Shown here: piece after piece, positions 9,134 to 18,081 of the stretch
Position numbering within the stretch: the first letter of the stretch is position 1
How the letters are laid out: each line of letters begins with the position of its first letter
Source: Pseudescherichia sp031987975
GTDB lineage: Bacteria > Pseudomonadota > Gammaproteobacteria > Enterobacterales > Enterobacteriaceae
Length of the DNA stretch: 64,000 nucleotides
Assembly (NCBI RefSeq): GCF_031987975.1
Contig: NZ_DALZYX010000004.1
Coordinates: 353,501-417,500 of the forward strand
Reading direction: 5' to 3'
Made by a program: the position numbers and the translations under genes
Notes under the pieces: generated by a model
Database searches by the model: none
What the model was told of the DNA's origin: nothing
Seen by the model: only the letters and a program-made list of their open reading frames with translations

Positions 9134-9161
9134 CAACGTTTCTCGCTCAATTTGTCTTGGA

Positions 9162-10235
9162 TTAGTCTGCTATTTTACCCTTTTCCACGGTGAACATCTT
9201 CGAATTTTTGTCCGACATGTCCATTACGTGTTCAGCGCTAATCGCGCTGACAAAGACCTGTGACTGGGTGGCTTTTAAACGGCTGGCCAGCAGCGCGCGC
9301 CGCCTGTCATCAAGCTCTGAGGCAAAATCATCTATCAGGTATAAACAGCGCCGCCCGCTCTCGCGGGTCAGGAACTCCCCCTGCGCCAGGCGCAGGGCGC
9401 ACATCAGTAGCTTAAGCTGCCCACGAGAGAGGGTATCCTCTACCGGCGCGCCGTCGGCACGAATGCGGAAATCCGCTTTGTGCGGGCCGTGGGCAGTGTA
9501 GGTCAGCATCCTGTCGCGCTCAAAGCTGCGCGCCAGCACCTCGCCGTAGTCGGCCTCTTTCTCCCAGCCGCGCTGGAAAGAGAAGCTCAGGGAAAACTCC
9601 GGCAGAAACTGCTTACAGGTGTCCGCCATGTCCTGGGCGATGGCGGTGCTGTAGTCCGCCCGCCAGCGGCTGATCTGCTCCGCCAGCGGGATCAGCTCCT
9701 TATCCCATGGACGGAGCTGTGAGTATTGCGTTACCTGGCGCAGCGCGGCGTTGCGCTGCTTCAGGAGCCGCTTCAGGTTGCTCCAGGCGGTGAAGAACCC
9801 GGCTTCGTTATGGAAGCATCCCCAGTCGAGGAAGGCTCTTCTGTATTTGGGGCCGCCGTTGAGTAAAGTAAACCCCTCGGGGGTAATCAGCTGCATCGGC
9901 ATCAGCAACGCCAGCTCAGCCACCTTGTGGCCGTCGGTGCCGTCAATGCGGACGGTGCTGTCCCCGTGTTTATCTTTGGTGAGGCCGATGGAGGTTTCAC
10001 GCTCCTCGCCCTGTAGGCGGCCATGCAGGATAAATGACTCCTGCTCGTGGCGAATGACGCGACCAATCTGCAAGCTGCGAAACGCCCGGCCGTGGCCGAG
10101 CGTATAGATCGCTTCCAGTACGCTGGTCTTGCCGCTGCCGTTAGCGCCAACCAGGAAGTTAAAGCCGGGGGAGAGAGCAAGATCCGCGCTTTCGATATTG
10201 CGAAAGTCGCGGATCAACAGGCGGGTGAGCGACAT
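9162..10235 (-). CDS. recF: DNA replication and repair protein RecF
   Basis: An SMC-like ATPase that helps load RecA at gapped, stalled forks through the RecFOR pathway. It has 357 residues. The Walker A motif GANGSGKT occupies residues 30-37, the ABC-type signature LSRGQLKLLM and the Walker B segment CLYLIDDFASELD lie in the C-terminal third, and a globular arm separates them. The start shares one base with the dnaN stop (TAATG), a typical coupling junction that keeps RecF at a low level. Confidence 0.97.
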   Translation of the reverse strand: MSLTRLLIRDFRNIESADLALSPGFNFLVGANGSGKTSVLEAIYTLGHGRAFRSLQIGRVIRHEQESFILHGRLQGEERETSIGLTKDKHGDSTVRIDGTDGHKVAELALLMPMQLITPEGFTLLNGGPKYRRAFLDWGCFHNEAGFFTAWSNLKRLLKQRNAALRQVTQYSQLRPWDKELIPLAEQISRWRADYSTAIAQDMADTCKQFLPEFSLSFSFQRGWEKEADYGEVLARSFERDRMLTYTAHGPHKADFRIRADGAPVEDTLSRGQLKLLMCALRLAQGEFLTRESGRRCLYLIDDFASELDDRRRALLASRLKATQSQVFVSAISAEHVMDMSDKNSKMFTVEKGKIAD

Positions 10236-11335
10236 TACAGTCTCATTGGCATAACAACGTAAGCCGCACTTTGGCTGGCCGCATCTTCAATCTGTACGCT
10301 CGACACGGAGTCCGTCAGCAGAATACGCACGTTTTCGCACTTCAGCGCGTTCAGTACGTCCAGCACGTAGCTAACGTTAAAGCCAATCTCCATCTCCGTC
10401 CCGGCGTAGGTAACGTCCAGAATTTCTTCCGCCTCTTCCTGCTCCGGGTTGTTAGCGGTGATCTTCAGCTGATTTTCGCTAACGTAGAGGCGCACGCCGC
10501 GGAACTTCTCGTTAGAGAGGATAGCGGCGCGGGCGAAGGCCTGCTTAAGGATATCGCAGCCGGCGTCGAGGTGCTTATCCGGGTTTTTCGGCAGCACGCG
10601 GCGGTAGTCCGGGAAGCGACCATCCACCAGCTTAGAGGTGAAGATGAAGTCACCCACGTGGGCGCGGATGTTATTGCTGCCGATCTGCACCTGCAGCGGC
10701 GTTTCCCCGCCGTCGAGCATACGCATCAGCTCAATTACGCCTTTACGCGGCACGATCACCGAATGGTTCGGCAGCGACTGCCCTACCGGCATGGAACAGA
10801 CCGCCAGACGGTGGCCGTCGGTGGCCACGGTACGTAGCTCTTCGCCTTCGGTTTCAAACAGCATACCGTTCAGGTAGTAGCGAACGTCCTGATGGGCCAT
10901 TGAGAACTGGGTCGCCTCAATCAGGCGCTTCATGGTCGCCTGCGGCAGGGTGAACTCTACTTCGCTCTGCCAGTCGTCGAGGTTCGGGAAGTCCGCTGCT
11001 GGCAAGGTAGACAGCGAGAAGCGGCTGCGCCCGGAGCGCACCAGCATCCGGTCCCCTTCCAGCTGCACGGCGATCTCAGCCCCTTCCGGCAGGCCACGGC
11101 AAATATCAAAGAATTTGCGCGCCGGGACGGTGGTGGCACCGGGTTCATGCGGCTGGGCCAGCACGACGCGGGCGACCATCTCCATCTCCAGATCGGTACC
11201 GGTGAGAGACAGTGCGCCATCAGCGACCTGCAGCAGCAGGTTGCCCAGGATCGGCAGCGTAGGACGGCCGCCCAGCGGGCCACTGACCTGCTGAAGCGGT
11301 TTTAATAGGTGTTCACGTTCAACGGTAAATTTCAT
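10235..11335 (-). CDS. dnaN: DNA polymerase III beta sliding clamp
   Basis: The ring-shaped processivity clamp of DNA polymerase III, 366 residues, equal to E. coli. It is made of three related domains of about 120 residues each, and the C-terminal end SQSAAYVVMPMRL is the part that borders the partner-binding cleft. Four bases separate it from dnaA, so it is expressed largely from the dnaA promoters. Long frames seen on the opposite strand here are codon-bias shadows. Confidence 0.98.
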   Translation of the reverse strand: MKFTVEREHLLKPLQQVSGPLGGRPTLPILGNLLLQVADGALSLTGTDLEMEMVARVVLAQPHEPGATTVPARKFFDICRGLPEGAEIAVQLEGDRMLVRSGRSRFSLSTLPAADFPNLDDWQSEVEFTLPQATMKRLIEATQFSMAHQDVRYYLNGMLFETEGEELRTVATDGHRLAVCSMPVGQSLPNHSVIVPRKGVIELMRMLDGGETPLQVQIGSNNIRAHVGDFIFTSKLVDGRFPDYRRVLPKNPDKHLDAGCDILKQAFARAAILSNEKFRGVRLYVSENQLKITANNPEQEEAEEILDVTYAGTEMEIGFNVSYVLDVLNALKCENVRILLTDSVSSVQIEDAASQSAAYVVMPMRL

Positions 11336-11339
11336 AGCA

Positions 11340-12737
11340 TCACGACGATAGAGTTCGGATTAAATTGGAAAAATCTTCTTTGATATCATGGCTCTCTTCA
11401 CGCAACTGCTCAATTTTACGGCAGGCGTGAAGCACGGTCGTATGGTCGCGGCCGCCAAACGCATCGCCGATCTCCGGCAGGCTATGGTTGGTCAGCTCTT
11501 TGGCCAGCGCCATCGCCATTTGACGCGGACGCGCTACCGAGCGGGATCGGCGCTTGGAGAGCAGATCCGCCACTTTAATTTTGTAGTACTCCGCCACCGT
11601 CTTCTGAATATTATCGATGGTGACCAGCTTTTCCTGAAGCGCCAGCAGATCGCGCAGGGCTTCACGAACGAAATCGATGGTGATGGCACGGCCGGTGAAG
11701 TTGGCGTTGGCAATCACGCGGTTCAGCGCCCCCTCCAGCTCACGCACGTTAGAGCGCAGTCGCTTGGCAATAAAGAACGCCACCTCGCCTGGCAGACGAA
11801 TATCGTTTTCGTCGGCCTTTTTCATCAGGATCGCCACGCGGGTTTCTAGCTCCGGCGGCTCGATTGCCACGGTCAGCCCCCAACCAAAGCGCGACTTCAG
11901 ACGATCCTCAACGCCGTTGATCTCTTTTGGATAACGATCCGAGGTGAGAATGATCTGTTGGTTGCCTTCCAGCAGGGCATTAAAGGTGTGGAAAAACTCC
12001 TCCTGGGAGCGCTCCTTATTGGCGAAGAACTGGATGTCATCGATCAGCAGGGCATCTACGGAGCGGTAGTAGCGTTTGAACTCCTCAATGGCGTTGTTCT
12101 GCAAGGCCTTTACCATGTCCTGCACAAAGCGCTCGGAGTGCATATAAACCACTTTGGCGTTGGGCTTGCGCGCCACGATGCCGTTACCCACCGCATGCAG
12201 CAGGTGGGTCTTACCAAGACCCGTACCGCCGTAGAGAAACAGCGGGTTATACGCCCCGCCGGGGTTATCTGCCACCTGGCGAGCCGCCGCCCGGGCCAGC
12301 TGGTTCGATTTACCTTCAACGAAGTTATCAAACGTATGCTTAACGTTGACGTTAGAGCGATAGGTTGGCTCCGCCGGGGCGGGAACATTGTCCCAGCTTG
12401 AACGCGGCGCAGGGGCTACGCGAGGCATCTGCACCGCCGCCACCTGAGCAGGCGCAGCGACGCTTGCCGGCTCCTTTAGGGTATGGGCGACCGGCCGGGT
12501 ACCCACTTCAAAGCGCAGCTGTGGCGTATCCGAGCCACAGAACTCGTTCAGCAGTCCGTTGATATTATTGAGGTACTTGTCCCTGACCCAATCGAGTACA
12601 AAACGGTTTGGCGCATACAAAGCCAGCGTGTTGTCACTCAGTTCCGCCTGCAACGGGCGGATCCACATACTAAATTCTGTGGCTGGTAACTCATCCTGCA
12701 GTCGGGCAAGACACTGCTGCCAAAGCGAAAGTGACAC
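11340..12737 (-). CDS. dnaA: Chromosomal replication initiator DnaA
   Basis: The AAA+ initiator that binds DnaA boxes and melts oriC. The GTG at 12737 was chosen (VSLSLWQQCLARLQ), giving 465 residues; E. coli DnaA also uses GTG and has 467. Domain I is the first 80 residues, domain II the Pro/Ala-rich linker (about 85-130), domain III carries Walker A GGTGLGKTHLLHA and Walker B ALLIDDIQFF, and domain IV carries the signature GGRDHTTVLHA. A longer ATG frame to 12803 would put coding sequence through the promoter-proximal leader and is not supported. Confidence 0.98.
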   Translation of the reverse strand: MSLSLWQQCLARLQDELPATEFSMWIRPLQAELSDNTLALYAPNRFVLDWVRDKYLNNINGLLNEFCGSDTPQLRFEVGTRPVAHTLKEPASVAAPAQVAAVQMPRVAPAPRSSWDNVPAPAEPTYRSNVNVKHTFDNFVEGKSNQLARAAARQVADNPGGAYNPLFLYGGTGLGKTHLLHAVGNGIVARKPNAKVVYMHSERFVQDMVKALQNNAIEEFKRYYRSVDALLIDDIQFFANKERSQEEFFHTFNALLEGNQQIILTSDRYPKEINGVEDRLKSRFGWGLTVAIEPPELETRVAILMKKADENDIRLPGEVAFFIAKRLRSNVRELEGALNRVIANANFTGRAITIDFVREALRDLLALQEKLVTIDNIQKTVAEYYKIKVADLLSKRRSRSVARPRQMAMALAKELTNHSLPEIGDAFGGRDHTTVLHACRKIEQLREESHDIKEDFSNLIRTLSS

Positions 12738-12949
12738 GGCGGACTCCACTCGAACAAAAGTCGATAATAAAAGACGAAAGCTGAAATTAATGATTGTAGA
12801 CACACGTCGAAAAGACCCCTGAAGGGTGACGTGCGAACCGCTATTTGCGGTTTTTGCCCCGATCCGGATCCGGGGACAAAGGATCGGGACCGCGGATCAT
12901 AACGTAAACCGCCGAAGAGATCTTCTGTTTCTCACAGATTCTTCACGAT

Positions 12950-12958
12950 TTATCCACA
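12950..12958 (+). promoter_or_regulatory. Consensus DnaA box in the dnaA promoter region
   Basis: TTATCCACA matches the high-affinity DnaA box exactly. It lies between the two predicted dnaA promoters, the position through which DnaA represses its own gene in E. coli. Confidence 0.85.
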
Positions 12959-13089
12959 GGACGATCCGAATCGGCTAAGTGTAAACGATCCTGGCGCCGG
13001 TGCGGCACGATTTAGGCCGCATATTGGAAAAATTAATGAGGATCGATAAAAATTTACCTAAACGATCTAATGAAGATCCTGGAGGATCC

Positions 13090-13117
13090 TTGCGCTTTGG
13101 CCCTCAGCCCGTATAAT
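13090..13117 (+). promoter_or_regulatory. Upstream rpmH promoter
   Basis: TTGCGC (13090-13095) and TATAAT (13112-13117) are separated by 16 bp and point towards rpmH. This would give a leader of more than 200 nt. Confidence 0.6.
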
Positions 13118-13214
13118 CCTCCACCCGGCGCGCGCTGCTCGATTTCTTGCGTCGACTGCCGTCTACTTTTCAGGCAAAAACGGTGGAATTTAGGCGGTAT
13201 ATAAGGAAAGAGAA

Positions 13215-13243
13215 TTGACTCCGGAGTGTACAATTATTACAAT
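13215..13243 (+). promoter_or_regulatory. Main rpmH-rnpA promoter
   Basis: TTGACT (13215-13220) and TACAAT (13238-13243) are spaced by 17 bp, a strong sigma70 arrangement, about 100 bp ahead of the rpmH start. Confidence 0.75.
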
Positions 13244-13333
13244 CCGGCCTCTTTAATCATCAACACTGAGGCGTAAGACGTTGGCACTGCCCAGCGGACC
13301 GACGCGAAATTCAGTGAATTCATTCAAGTTTAG

Positions 13334-13486
<153 letters not shown>

Positions 13487-13501
13487 TAAAGCTAACCCTG
13501 A

Positions 13502-13861
13502 GTGGTTAAGCTCGCATTTCCCAGGGAGTTACGCTTGTTAACTCCCAATCATTTCACATTCGTCTTCCAGCAGCCACAACGGGCTGGCACGCCGCAAATC
13601 ACCATCCTCGGCCGCCTAAATTCGCTGGGGCATCCCCGTATCGGTCTTACCGTCGCCAAGAAAAACGTTAAGCGTGCGCATGAACGCAACCGGATCAAAC
13701 GTCTGACGCGTGAAAGCTTCCGCTTACGCCAGCATGAACTGCCAGCAATGGATTTCGTGGTGGTGGCGAAGAAGGGGGTTGCTGACCTCGATAACCGTGC
13801 TCTCACGGAAGCGTTGGAAAAACTATGGCGCCGCCACTGTCGCCTGGCTCACGGCTCCTGA
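13502..13861 (+). CDS. rnpA: Ribonuclease P protein component
   Basis: The 119-residue protein subunit of RNase P, which with the M1 RNA trims tRNA 5' ends. The GTG at 13502 is used (VVKLAFPRELRLL, read as Met), as in E. coli. The conserved RNR motif is visible in RAHERNRIKRLTRESFR. The 3' end overlaps yidD by 37 bases in another frame, a conserved arrangement in this cluster. Confidence 0.97.
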   Translation: MVKLAFPRELRLLTPNHFTFVFQQPQRAGTPQITILGRLNSLGHPRIGLTVAKKNVKRAHERNRIKRLTRESFRLRQHELPAMDFVVVAKKGVADLDNRALTEALEKLWRRHCRLAHGS

Positions 13862-14082
13862 TAGCCCTCATTCGGGTTTATCAGCGCCTGATCAGTCCGC
13901 TGCTTGGGCCGCACTGTCGTTTCACACCGACCTGTTCTCAATATGGAATTGAGGCATTGCGCAGGTTCGGGGTGATAAAAGGCAGTTGGTTGACGGTGAA
14001 ACGCGTATTAAAATGCCACCCTTTACACCCGGGTGGTGACGACCCCGTCCCGCCAGGACCTTTTAATACCAGAGAACACTAA
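13825..14082 (+). CDS. yidD: Membrane protein insertion efficiency factor YidD
   Basis: An 85-residue DUF37 protein with an amphipathic N-terminus and the family's cysteines and proline-rich tail (PHCRFTPTCSQYG, KCHPLHPGGDDPVP). It lies at the membrane and modestly aids YidC-dependent insertion in E. coli. It overlaps rnpA by 37 bases and ends 2 bases before yidC, so translation is probably coupled in both directions. Confidence 0.95.
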   Translation: MAPPLSPGSRLLIALIRVYQRLISPLLGPHCRFTPTCSQYGIEALRRFGVIKGSWLTVKRVLKCHPLHPGGDDPVPPGPFNTREH

Positions 14083-14084
14083 CG

Positions 14085-15731
14085 ATGGATTCGCAACGCA
14101 ATCTTTTTGTCATCGCTTTGTTGTTCGTGTCTTTCATGATCTGGCAAGCCTGGGAGCAGGATAAAAATCCTCAGCCTCAGACGCAGCAGACCACGCAGAC
14201 TACGACCACCGCAGCGGGTAGTGCCGCAGACCAGGGCGTACCGGCCAGTGGCCAGGGGAAACTCATTACCGTTAAGACCGACGTGCTGGAGCTGGTCATC
14301 AACACCCGTGGTGGTGATGTTGAGCAGGCGCTGCTGTTGGGCTACCCGAAAGAGCTGAAGTCTACCGAGCCGTTCCAGCTGCTGGAAACCACGCCTGAGT
14401 TTATCTACCAGGCACAGAGCGGCCTGACCGGTCGTGACGGCCCGGATAACCCGGCAAACGGCGCGCGTCCGTTGTATAACGTTAACAGCGATACCTTTGT
14501 GATGGCCGACGGCCAGAACGAACTGGCGATCCCGCTGACCTACACCGACGCCGCAGGCAACACCTTCACCAAAACCTTCACCCTGAAACGCGGTGATTAT
14601 GCGGTGAGCGTGGGCTACAACGTGGCGAACAGCAGCGCGAAGCCGCTGGAGCTCTCCACCTTTGGCCAGCTGAAGCAGTCCATCAATCTGCCCGCCCATC
14701 GTGATACCGGCAGCAGCAACTTTGCCCTGCATACCTTCCGCGGTGCGGCCTACTCTACGCCTGACGAGAAGTACGAAAAATATAAATTCGATACTATCGC
14801 CGACAACGAGAACCTGAACGTGTCCTCTAACGGCGGCTGGGTCGCCATGCTGCAGCAGTATTTTGCCACCGCATGGATCCCGCGTAGCGACGTCGCGAAC
14901 AACTTCTATACCGCTAACCTGGGCAACGGCGTAGCTGCTATCGGCTATAAATCTGCGCCGGTACTGGTACAGCCTGGCCAGACCGCGGCGCTGACCAGCA
15001 CCCTGTGGGTCGGCCCGGAAATTCAGGACAAGATGGCTGCCGTTGCGCCGCATCTGGACCTGACCGTGGATTACGGCTGGCTGTGGTTTATCTCTCAGCC
15101 GCTGTTCAAGCTGCTGAAGTGGATCCACAGCTTCCTGGGCAACTGGGGCTTCTCCATTATCATCATCACCTTTATCGTTCGTGGCATCATGTACCCGCTG
15201 ACCAAGGCGCAGTACACCTCCATGGCGAAGATGCGTATGCTGCAGCCAAAGATTCAGGCTATGCGTGAGCGTCTGGGCGATGACAAACAGCGTCAGAGCC
15301 AGGAGATGATGGCCCTGTATAAAGCTGAGAAGGTTAACCCGCTGGGCGGCTGCTTACCGCTGGTTATCCAGATGCCAATCTTCCTTGCGCTGTACTACAT
15401 GCTGATGGGCTCCATTGAGCTGCGCCATGCGCCGTTCGCCCTGTGGATCCATGACCTGTCTGCACAGGACCCGTACTACATCCTGCCGATCCTGATGGGC
15501 GTGACGATGTTCTTCATCCAGAAGATGTCGCCGACCACCGTGACCGACCCGATGCAGCAGAAGATCATGACCTTTATGCCGGTCATCTTTACGGTCTTCT
15601 TCCTGTGGTTCCCGTCTGGTCTGGTGCTGTACTATATCGTCAGCAACCTGGTGACCATTCTGCAGCAGCAGATGATCTACCGCGGTCTGGAGAAACGTGG
15701 CCTGCATAGCCGCGAGAAGAAGAGCTCCTAA
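14085..15731 (+). CDS. yidC: Membrane protein insertase YidC
   Basis: The inner-membrane insertase and chaperone, acting alone or with SecYEG, here 548 residues as in E. coli. It has an N-terminal membrane anchor (LFVIALLFVSFMIWQAW), a Gln/Thr-rich linker, the large periplasmic beta-sandwich (about 60-340), and the conserved C-terminal membrane core. The core contains FIVRGIMYPLTKAQY with the groove arginine. It is followed by a strong terminator before mnmE. Confidence 0.98.
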   Translation: MDSQRNLFVIALLFVSFMIWQAWEQDKNPQPQTQQTTQTTTTAAGSAADQGVPASGQGKLITVKTDVLELVINTRGGDVEQALLLGYPKELKSTEPFQLLETTPEFIYQAQSGLTGRDGPDNPANGARPLYNVNSDTFVMADGQNELAIPLTYTDAAGNTFTKTFTLKRGDYAVSVGYNVANSSAKPLELSTFGQLKQSINLPAHRDTGSSNFALHTFRGAAYSTPDEKYEKYKFDTIADNENLNVSSNGGWVAMLQQYFATAWIPRSDVANNFYTANLGNGVAAIGYKSAPVLVQPGQTAALTSTLWVGPEIQDKMAAVAPHLDLTVDYGWLWFISQPLFKLLKWIHSFLGNWGFSIIIITFIVRGIMYPLTKAQYTSMAKMRMLQPKIQAMRERLGDDKQRQSQEMMALYKAEKVNPLGGCLPLVIQMPIFLALYYMLMGSIELRHAPFALWIHDLSAQDPYYILPILMGVTMFFIQKMSPTTVTDPMQQKIMTFMPVIFTVFFLWFPSGLVLYYIVSNLVTILQQQMIYRGLEKRGLHSREKKSS

Positions 15732-15750
15732 TACGCTTCATTCTTTAGAC

Positions 15751-15777
15751 AAGGCGGTCAAATGACCGCCTTTTTTA
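15751..15777 (+). terminator. Intrinsic hairpin between yidC and mnmE
   Basis: GGCGGTCA and TGACCGCC form a perfect 8-bp stem (15753-15770) followed by TTTTTTATTTT. It ends just before the mnmE ribosome site, so mnmE needs readthrough or its own promoter. Confidence 0.85.
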
Positions 15778-15800
15778 TTTTGGAATTTTGGAAAACTATC

Positions 15801-17165
15801 ATGAGCCATAACGACACTATCGTCGCCCAGGCAACCCCACCGGGACGCGGTGGTGTGGGCATTCTGCGTATCTCCGGCCACAAGGCCCGCGAGGTGGCGC
15901 AGGCTGTGCTGGGCAAGCTGCCTAAACCGCGCTACGCCGACTACCTGCCGTTTAACGATGCGGACGGCACGGCGCTGGACCAGGGCATCGCCCTCTGGTT
16001 CCCCGGCCCGAACTCCTTTACCGGCGAAGACGTGCTGGAGCTACAGGGGCACGGCGGGCCGGTGATCCTCGACCTGCTGCTAAAGCACATCCTGACCCTG
16101 CCCGGCCTGCGCATCGCTCGCCCCGGCGAGTTTTCCGAACGCGCGTTTCTCAACGACAAGCTGGATCTGGCCCAGGCTGAAGCGATTGCGGACCTGATCG
16201 ACGCCAGCTCCGAGCAGGCTGCACGCTCGGCGCTGAACTCGCTACAGGGGGCATTCTCCACCCGCGTTAACCATCTGGTGGAAGCACTCACTCACCTGCG
16301 CATCTACGTGGAAGCCGCAATTGATTTCCCGGACGAGGAGATCGATTTCCTCTCCGACGGTAAAATCGAAGCACAGCTTAACGGCGTAATGACCGATCTT
16401 GATGCCGTAAGAGCGGAAGCGCGTCAGGGCAGCCTGCTGCGTGAAGGGATGAAGGTGGTCATCGCCGGTCGCCCGAACGCCGGAAAATCGAGCCTGCTGA
16501 ACGCTCTGGCGGGTCGTGAAGCGGCCATCGTCACCGATATCGCCGGCACAACCCGCGACGTGCTGCGCGAGCACATCCACATCGACGGTATGCCGCTGCA
16601 TATCATCGATACCGCCGGGCTGCGTGACGCCAGCGACGAGGTGGAGCGAATTGGGATTGAGCGGGCCTGGCAGGAGATCGAGCAGGCCGACCGGGTGCTG
16701 TTTATGGTCGATGGCACCACCACCGACGCCGTAGATCCGGCGGATATCTGGCCGGACTTTATTGCCCGTCTGCCCGCGAAGCTGCCGATCACCGTGGTAC
16801 GTAATAAAGCCGATTTGACCGGCGAGACGCTGGGTATCAGCGAGGTGAATGGTCACTCACTTGTTCGCCTCTCCGCCTACACCGGCGAAGGCATAGACGT
16901 GCTGCGTAACCATCTCAAGCAGAGCATGGGCTTTGATACCCAAATGGAAGGTGGCTTCCTGGCCCGCCGTCGCCATCTGCAGGCGCTCGAGCTGGCGGCA
17001 GAACATTTACAGCAGGGTAAAGCGCAGCTGCTGGGCGCGTGGGCGGGCGAACTGCTGGCAGAAGAGCTGCGTCTGGCCCAGCAAAGCCTGAGCGAGATCA
17101 CCGGCGAGTTTACCTCCGACGATCTGTTAGGACGGATTTTCTCGAGCTTCTGTATTGGGAAGTAA
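15801..17165 (+). CDS. mnmE: tRNA U34 carboxymethylaminomethyl synthesis GTPase MnmE
   Basis: Works with MnmG (encoded at 47.2-49.1 kb) to place the cmnm5 group on wobble uridine 34. The start at 15801 (MSHNDTIVAQATPPG) gives 454 residues, the E. coli length; the earlier in-frame ATG at 15762 lies inside the terminator. The N-terminal folate-binding domain is followed by a helical domain that hosts the G domain: G1 GRPNAGKSS, G3 DTAGL, G4 NKAD. It ends with the essential FCIGK motif. Confidence 0.97.
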   Translation: MSHNDTIVAQATPPGRGGVGILRISGHKAREVAQAVLGKLPKPRYADYLPFNDADGTALDQGIALWFPGPNSFTGEDVLELQGHGGPVILDLLLKHILTLPGLRIARPGEFSERAFLNDKLDLAQAEAIADLIDASSEQAARSALNSLQGAFSTRVNHLVEALTHLRIYVEAAIDFPDEEIDFLSDGKIEAQLNGVMTDLDAVRAEARQGSLLREGMKVVIAGRPNAGKSSLLNALAGREAAIVTDIAGTTRDVLREHIHIDGMPLHIIDTAGLRDASDEVERIGIERAWQEIEQADRVLFMVDGTTTDAVDPADIWPDFIARLPAKLPITVVRNKADLTGETLGISEVNGHSLVRLSAYTGEGIDVLRNHLKQSMGFDTQMEGGFLARRRHLQALELAAEHLQQGKAQLLGAWAGELLAEELRLAQQSLSEITGEFTSDDLLGRIFSSFCIGK

Positions 17166-17193
17166 GCGTTATATAGACACGTGAAGAGTTGTT

Positions 17194-17227
17194 AACCCGC
17201 ATTGACTGGTGTTGATGCGGGTTTTTT
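17194..17227 (+). terminator. Terminator downstream of mnmE
   Basis: AACCCGCAT (17194-17202) and ATGCGGGTT (17214-17222) form a 9-bp stem followed by TTTTTAA on the plus strand. It separates mnmE from the convergent gene at 17.2-17.6 kb. Confidence 0.85.
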
Positions 17228-17236
17228 AATATCGCC

Positions 17237-17647
17237 CTAGTCATCACCCAGTTTGAAAATAATCCTCCCTGTCCCCATCTTAGTTTCTGAATCCTGTGAA
17301 AACTGTTTTACCGATATATCACCATCGTCAGACAAACGAGGAAAGCCTGGCCTGAATGTGATTCTGATTACACAAGATGAATATTCTCCTGCTTTATTCT
17401 TCTGGCCTGCGACGCCAAAGCCCCCTTCCAGAACAGCTTTTATCATCCACACAGATGATTCACTATCGTAAAGGATATCAACCCGATCGCCGATTTCAAT
17501 TCCTGTTGTATCCATTGCACTTCGACTAATTCTGAAGCCCAGCTCAACAGAACCAGCAGTGCGTCTGCGTTGAGTAACAGTAACATAGTTGCTTTGTACC
17601 ACACGGCCGCTTTTCGCCGCCATTGTAGATAAAGACACGAAAGCCAT
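17237..17647 (-). CDS. Unrecognised protein of 136 residues in the tna position
   Basis: I do not recognise this gene. The frame starts at an ATG at 17647 with an AGAGG ribosome site, so it looks translated. The protein opens MAFVSLSTMAAKSGR, has a basic stretch QRRRTAG, no membrane segment and no signal peptide, and reads as a small soluble all-beta protein with motifs IEIGDRVDILYD and GTGRIIFKLGDD. The DNA is clearly less GC-rich than the flanking core genes and it sits in an AT-rich island where E. coli has tnaCAB, which suggests transfer. The style is that of a phage accessory gene, but this is only an impression. Confidence 0.6.
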   Translation of the reverse strand: MAFVSLSTMAAKSGRVVQSNYVTVTQRRRTAGSVELGFRISRSAMDTTGIEIGDRVDILYDSESSVWMIKAVLEGGFGVAGQKNKAGEYSSCVIRITFRPGFPRLSDDGDISVKQFSQDSETKMGTGRIIFKLGDD

Positions 17648-18081
17648 AAAAACCTCTTAAGATATTTGTTTAATCGCATTGTACGGCCAATCAATTTTTA
17701 ATGGCAATTATTTTTGTGTGGTTTTTCTCCGTAAAATTCACTTTGGTTTTACCTACAACAATAAATTTAAAATGTATCCCCCCTAAATACCGCACTAAAA
17801 AATATAAGTAACCGCTTACATATTTGTATTTTATATAATTAAGCCTTACCCGCTGTTAACTTTATAATATATGACAAACAATATAGAAAGAGCATTGATA
17901 GGGGGAGCTTATGCCATAGCAAAGGCGCTGACGCGTGTCGCTTGCTTCTTCCCATTCCTTACATGAATTGTAAAAATCTCGCAGAGAGCTTTTTACCCCC
18001 TTTTTTCCGTGCTAAAACCTGCACACAATACGTAATACTTTAACCGTTGCGAGCGGGCCAACCATTATCATGGAGTGAAAA
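17648..18081. other. AT-rich intergenic stretch upstream of yieE
   Basis: This 430-bp gap is strongly AT-rich between about 17690 and 17900, with no frame of useful length. It must hold the promoter of the minus-strand gene at 17.2 kb and probably that of yieE. A GGGGGAG ribosome-site-like stretch (17901-17907) precedes ATG CCA TAG at 17911-17919, a two-codon frame. No remnant of the TnaC leader or tnaA is visible. Confidence 0.5.

Noticed and set aside
12738..12803. N-terminal extension of dnaA from an upstream ATG
   Set aside because: The GTG at 12737 gives the conserved DnaA N-terminus and a GGAG ribosome site precedes it; the extension has no homologous sequence.
14079..15128. 349-codon minus-strand frame opposite yidC
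   Set aside because: Its composition is that of a reverse reading, and yidC is certain on the other strand.
17166..18081. Remnant of tnaC, tnaA or tnaB
   Set aside because: No Trp-containing leader frame or tryptophanase motif could be seen on either strand.
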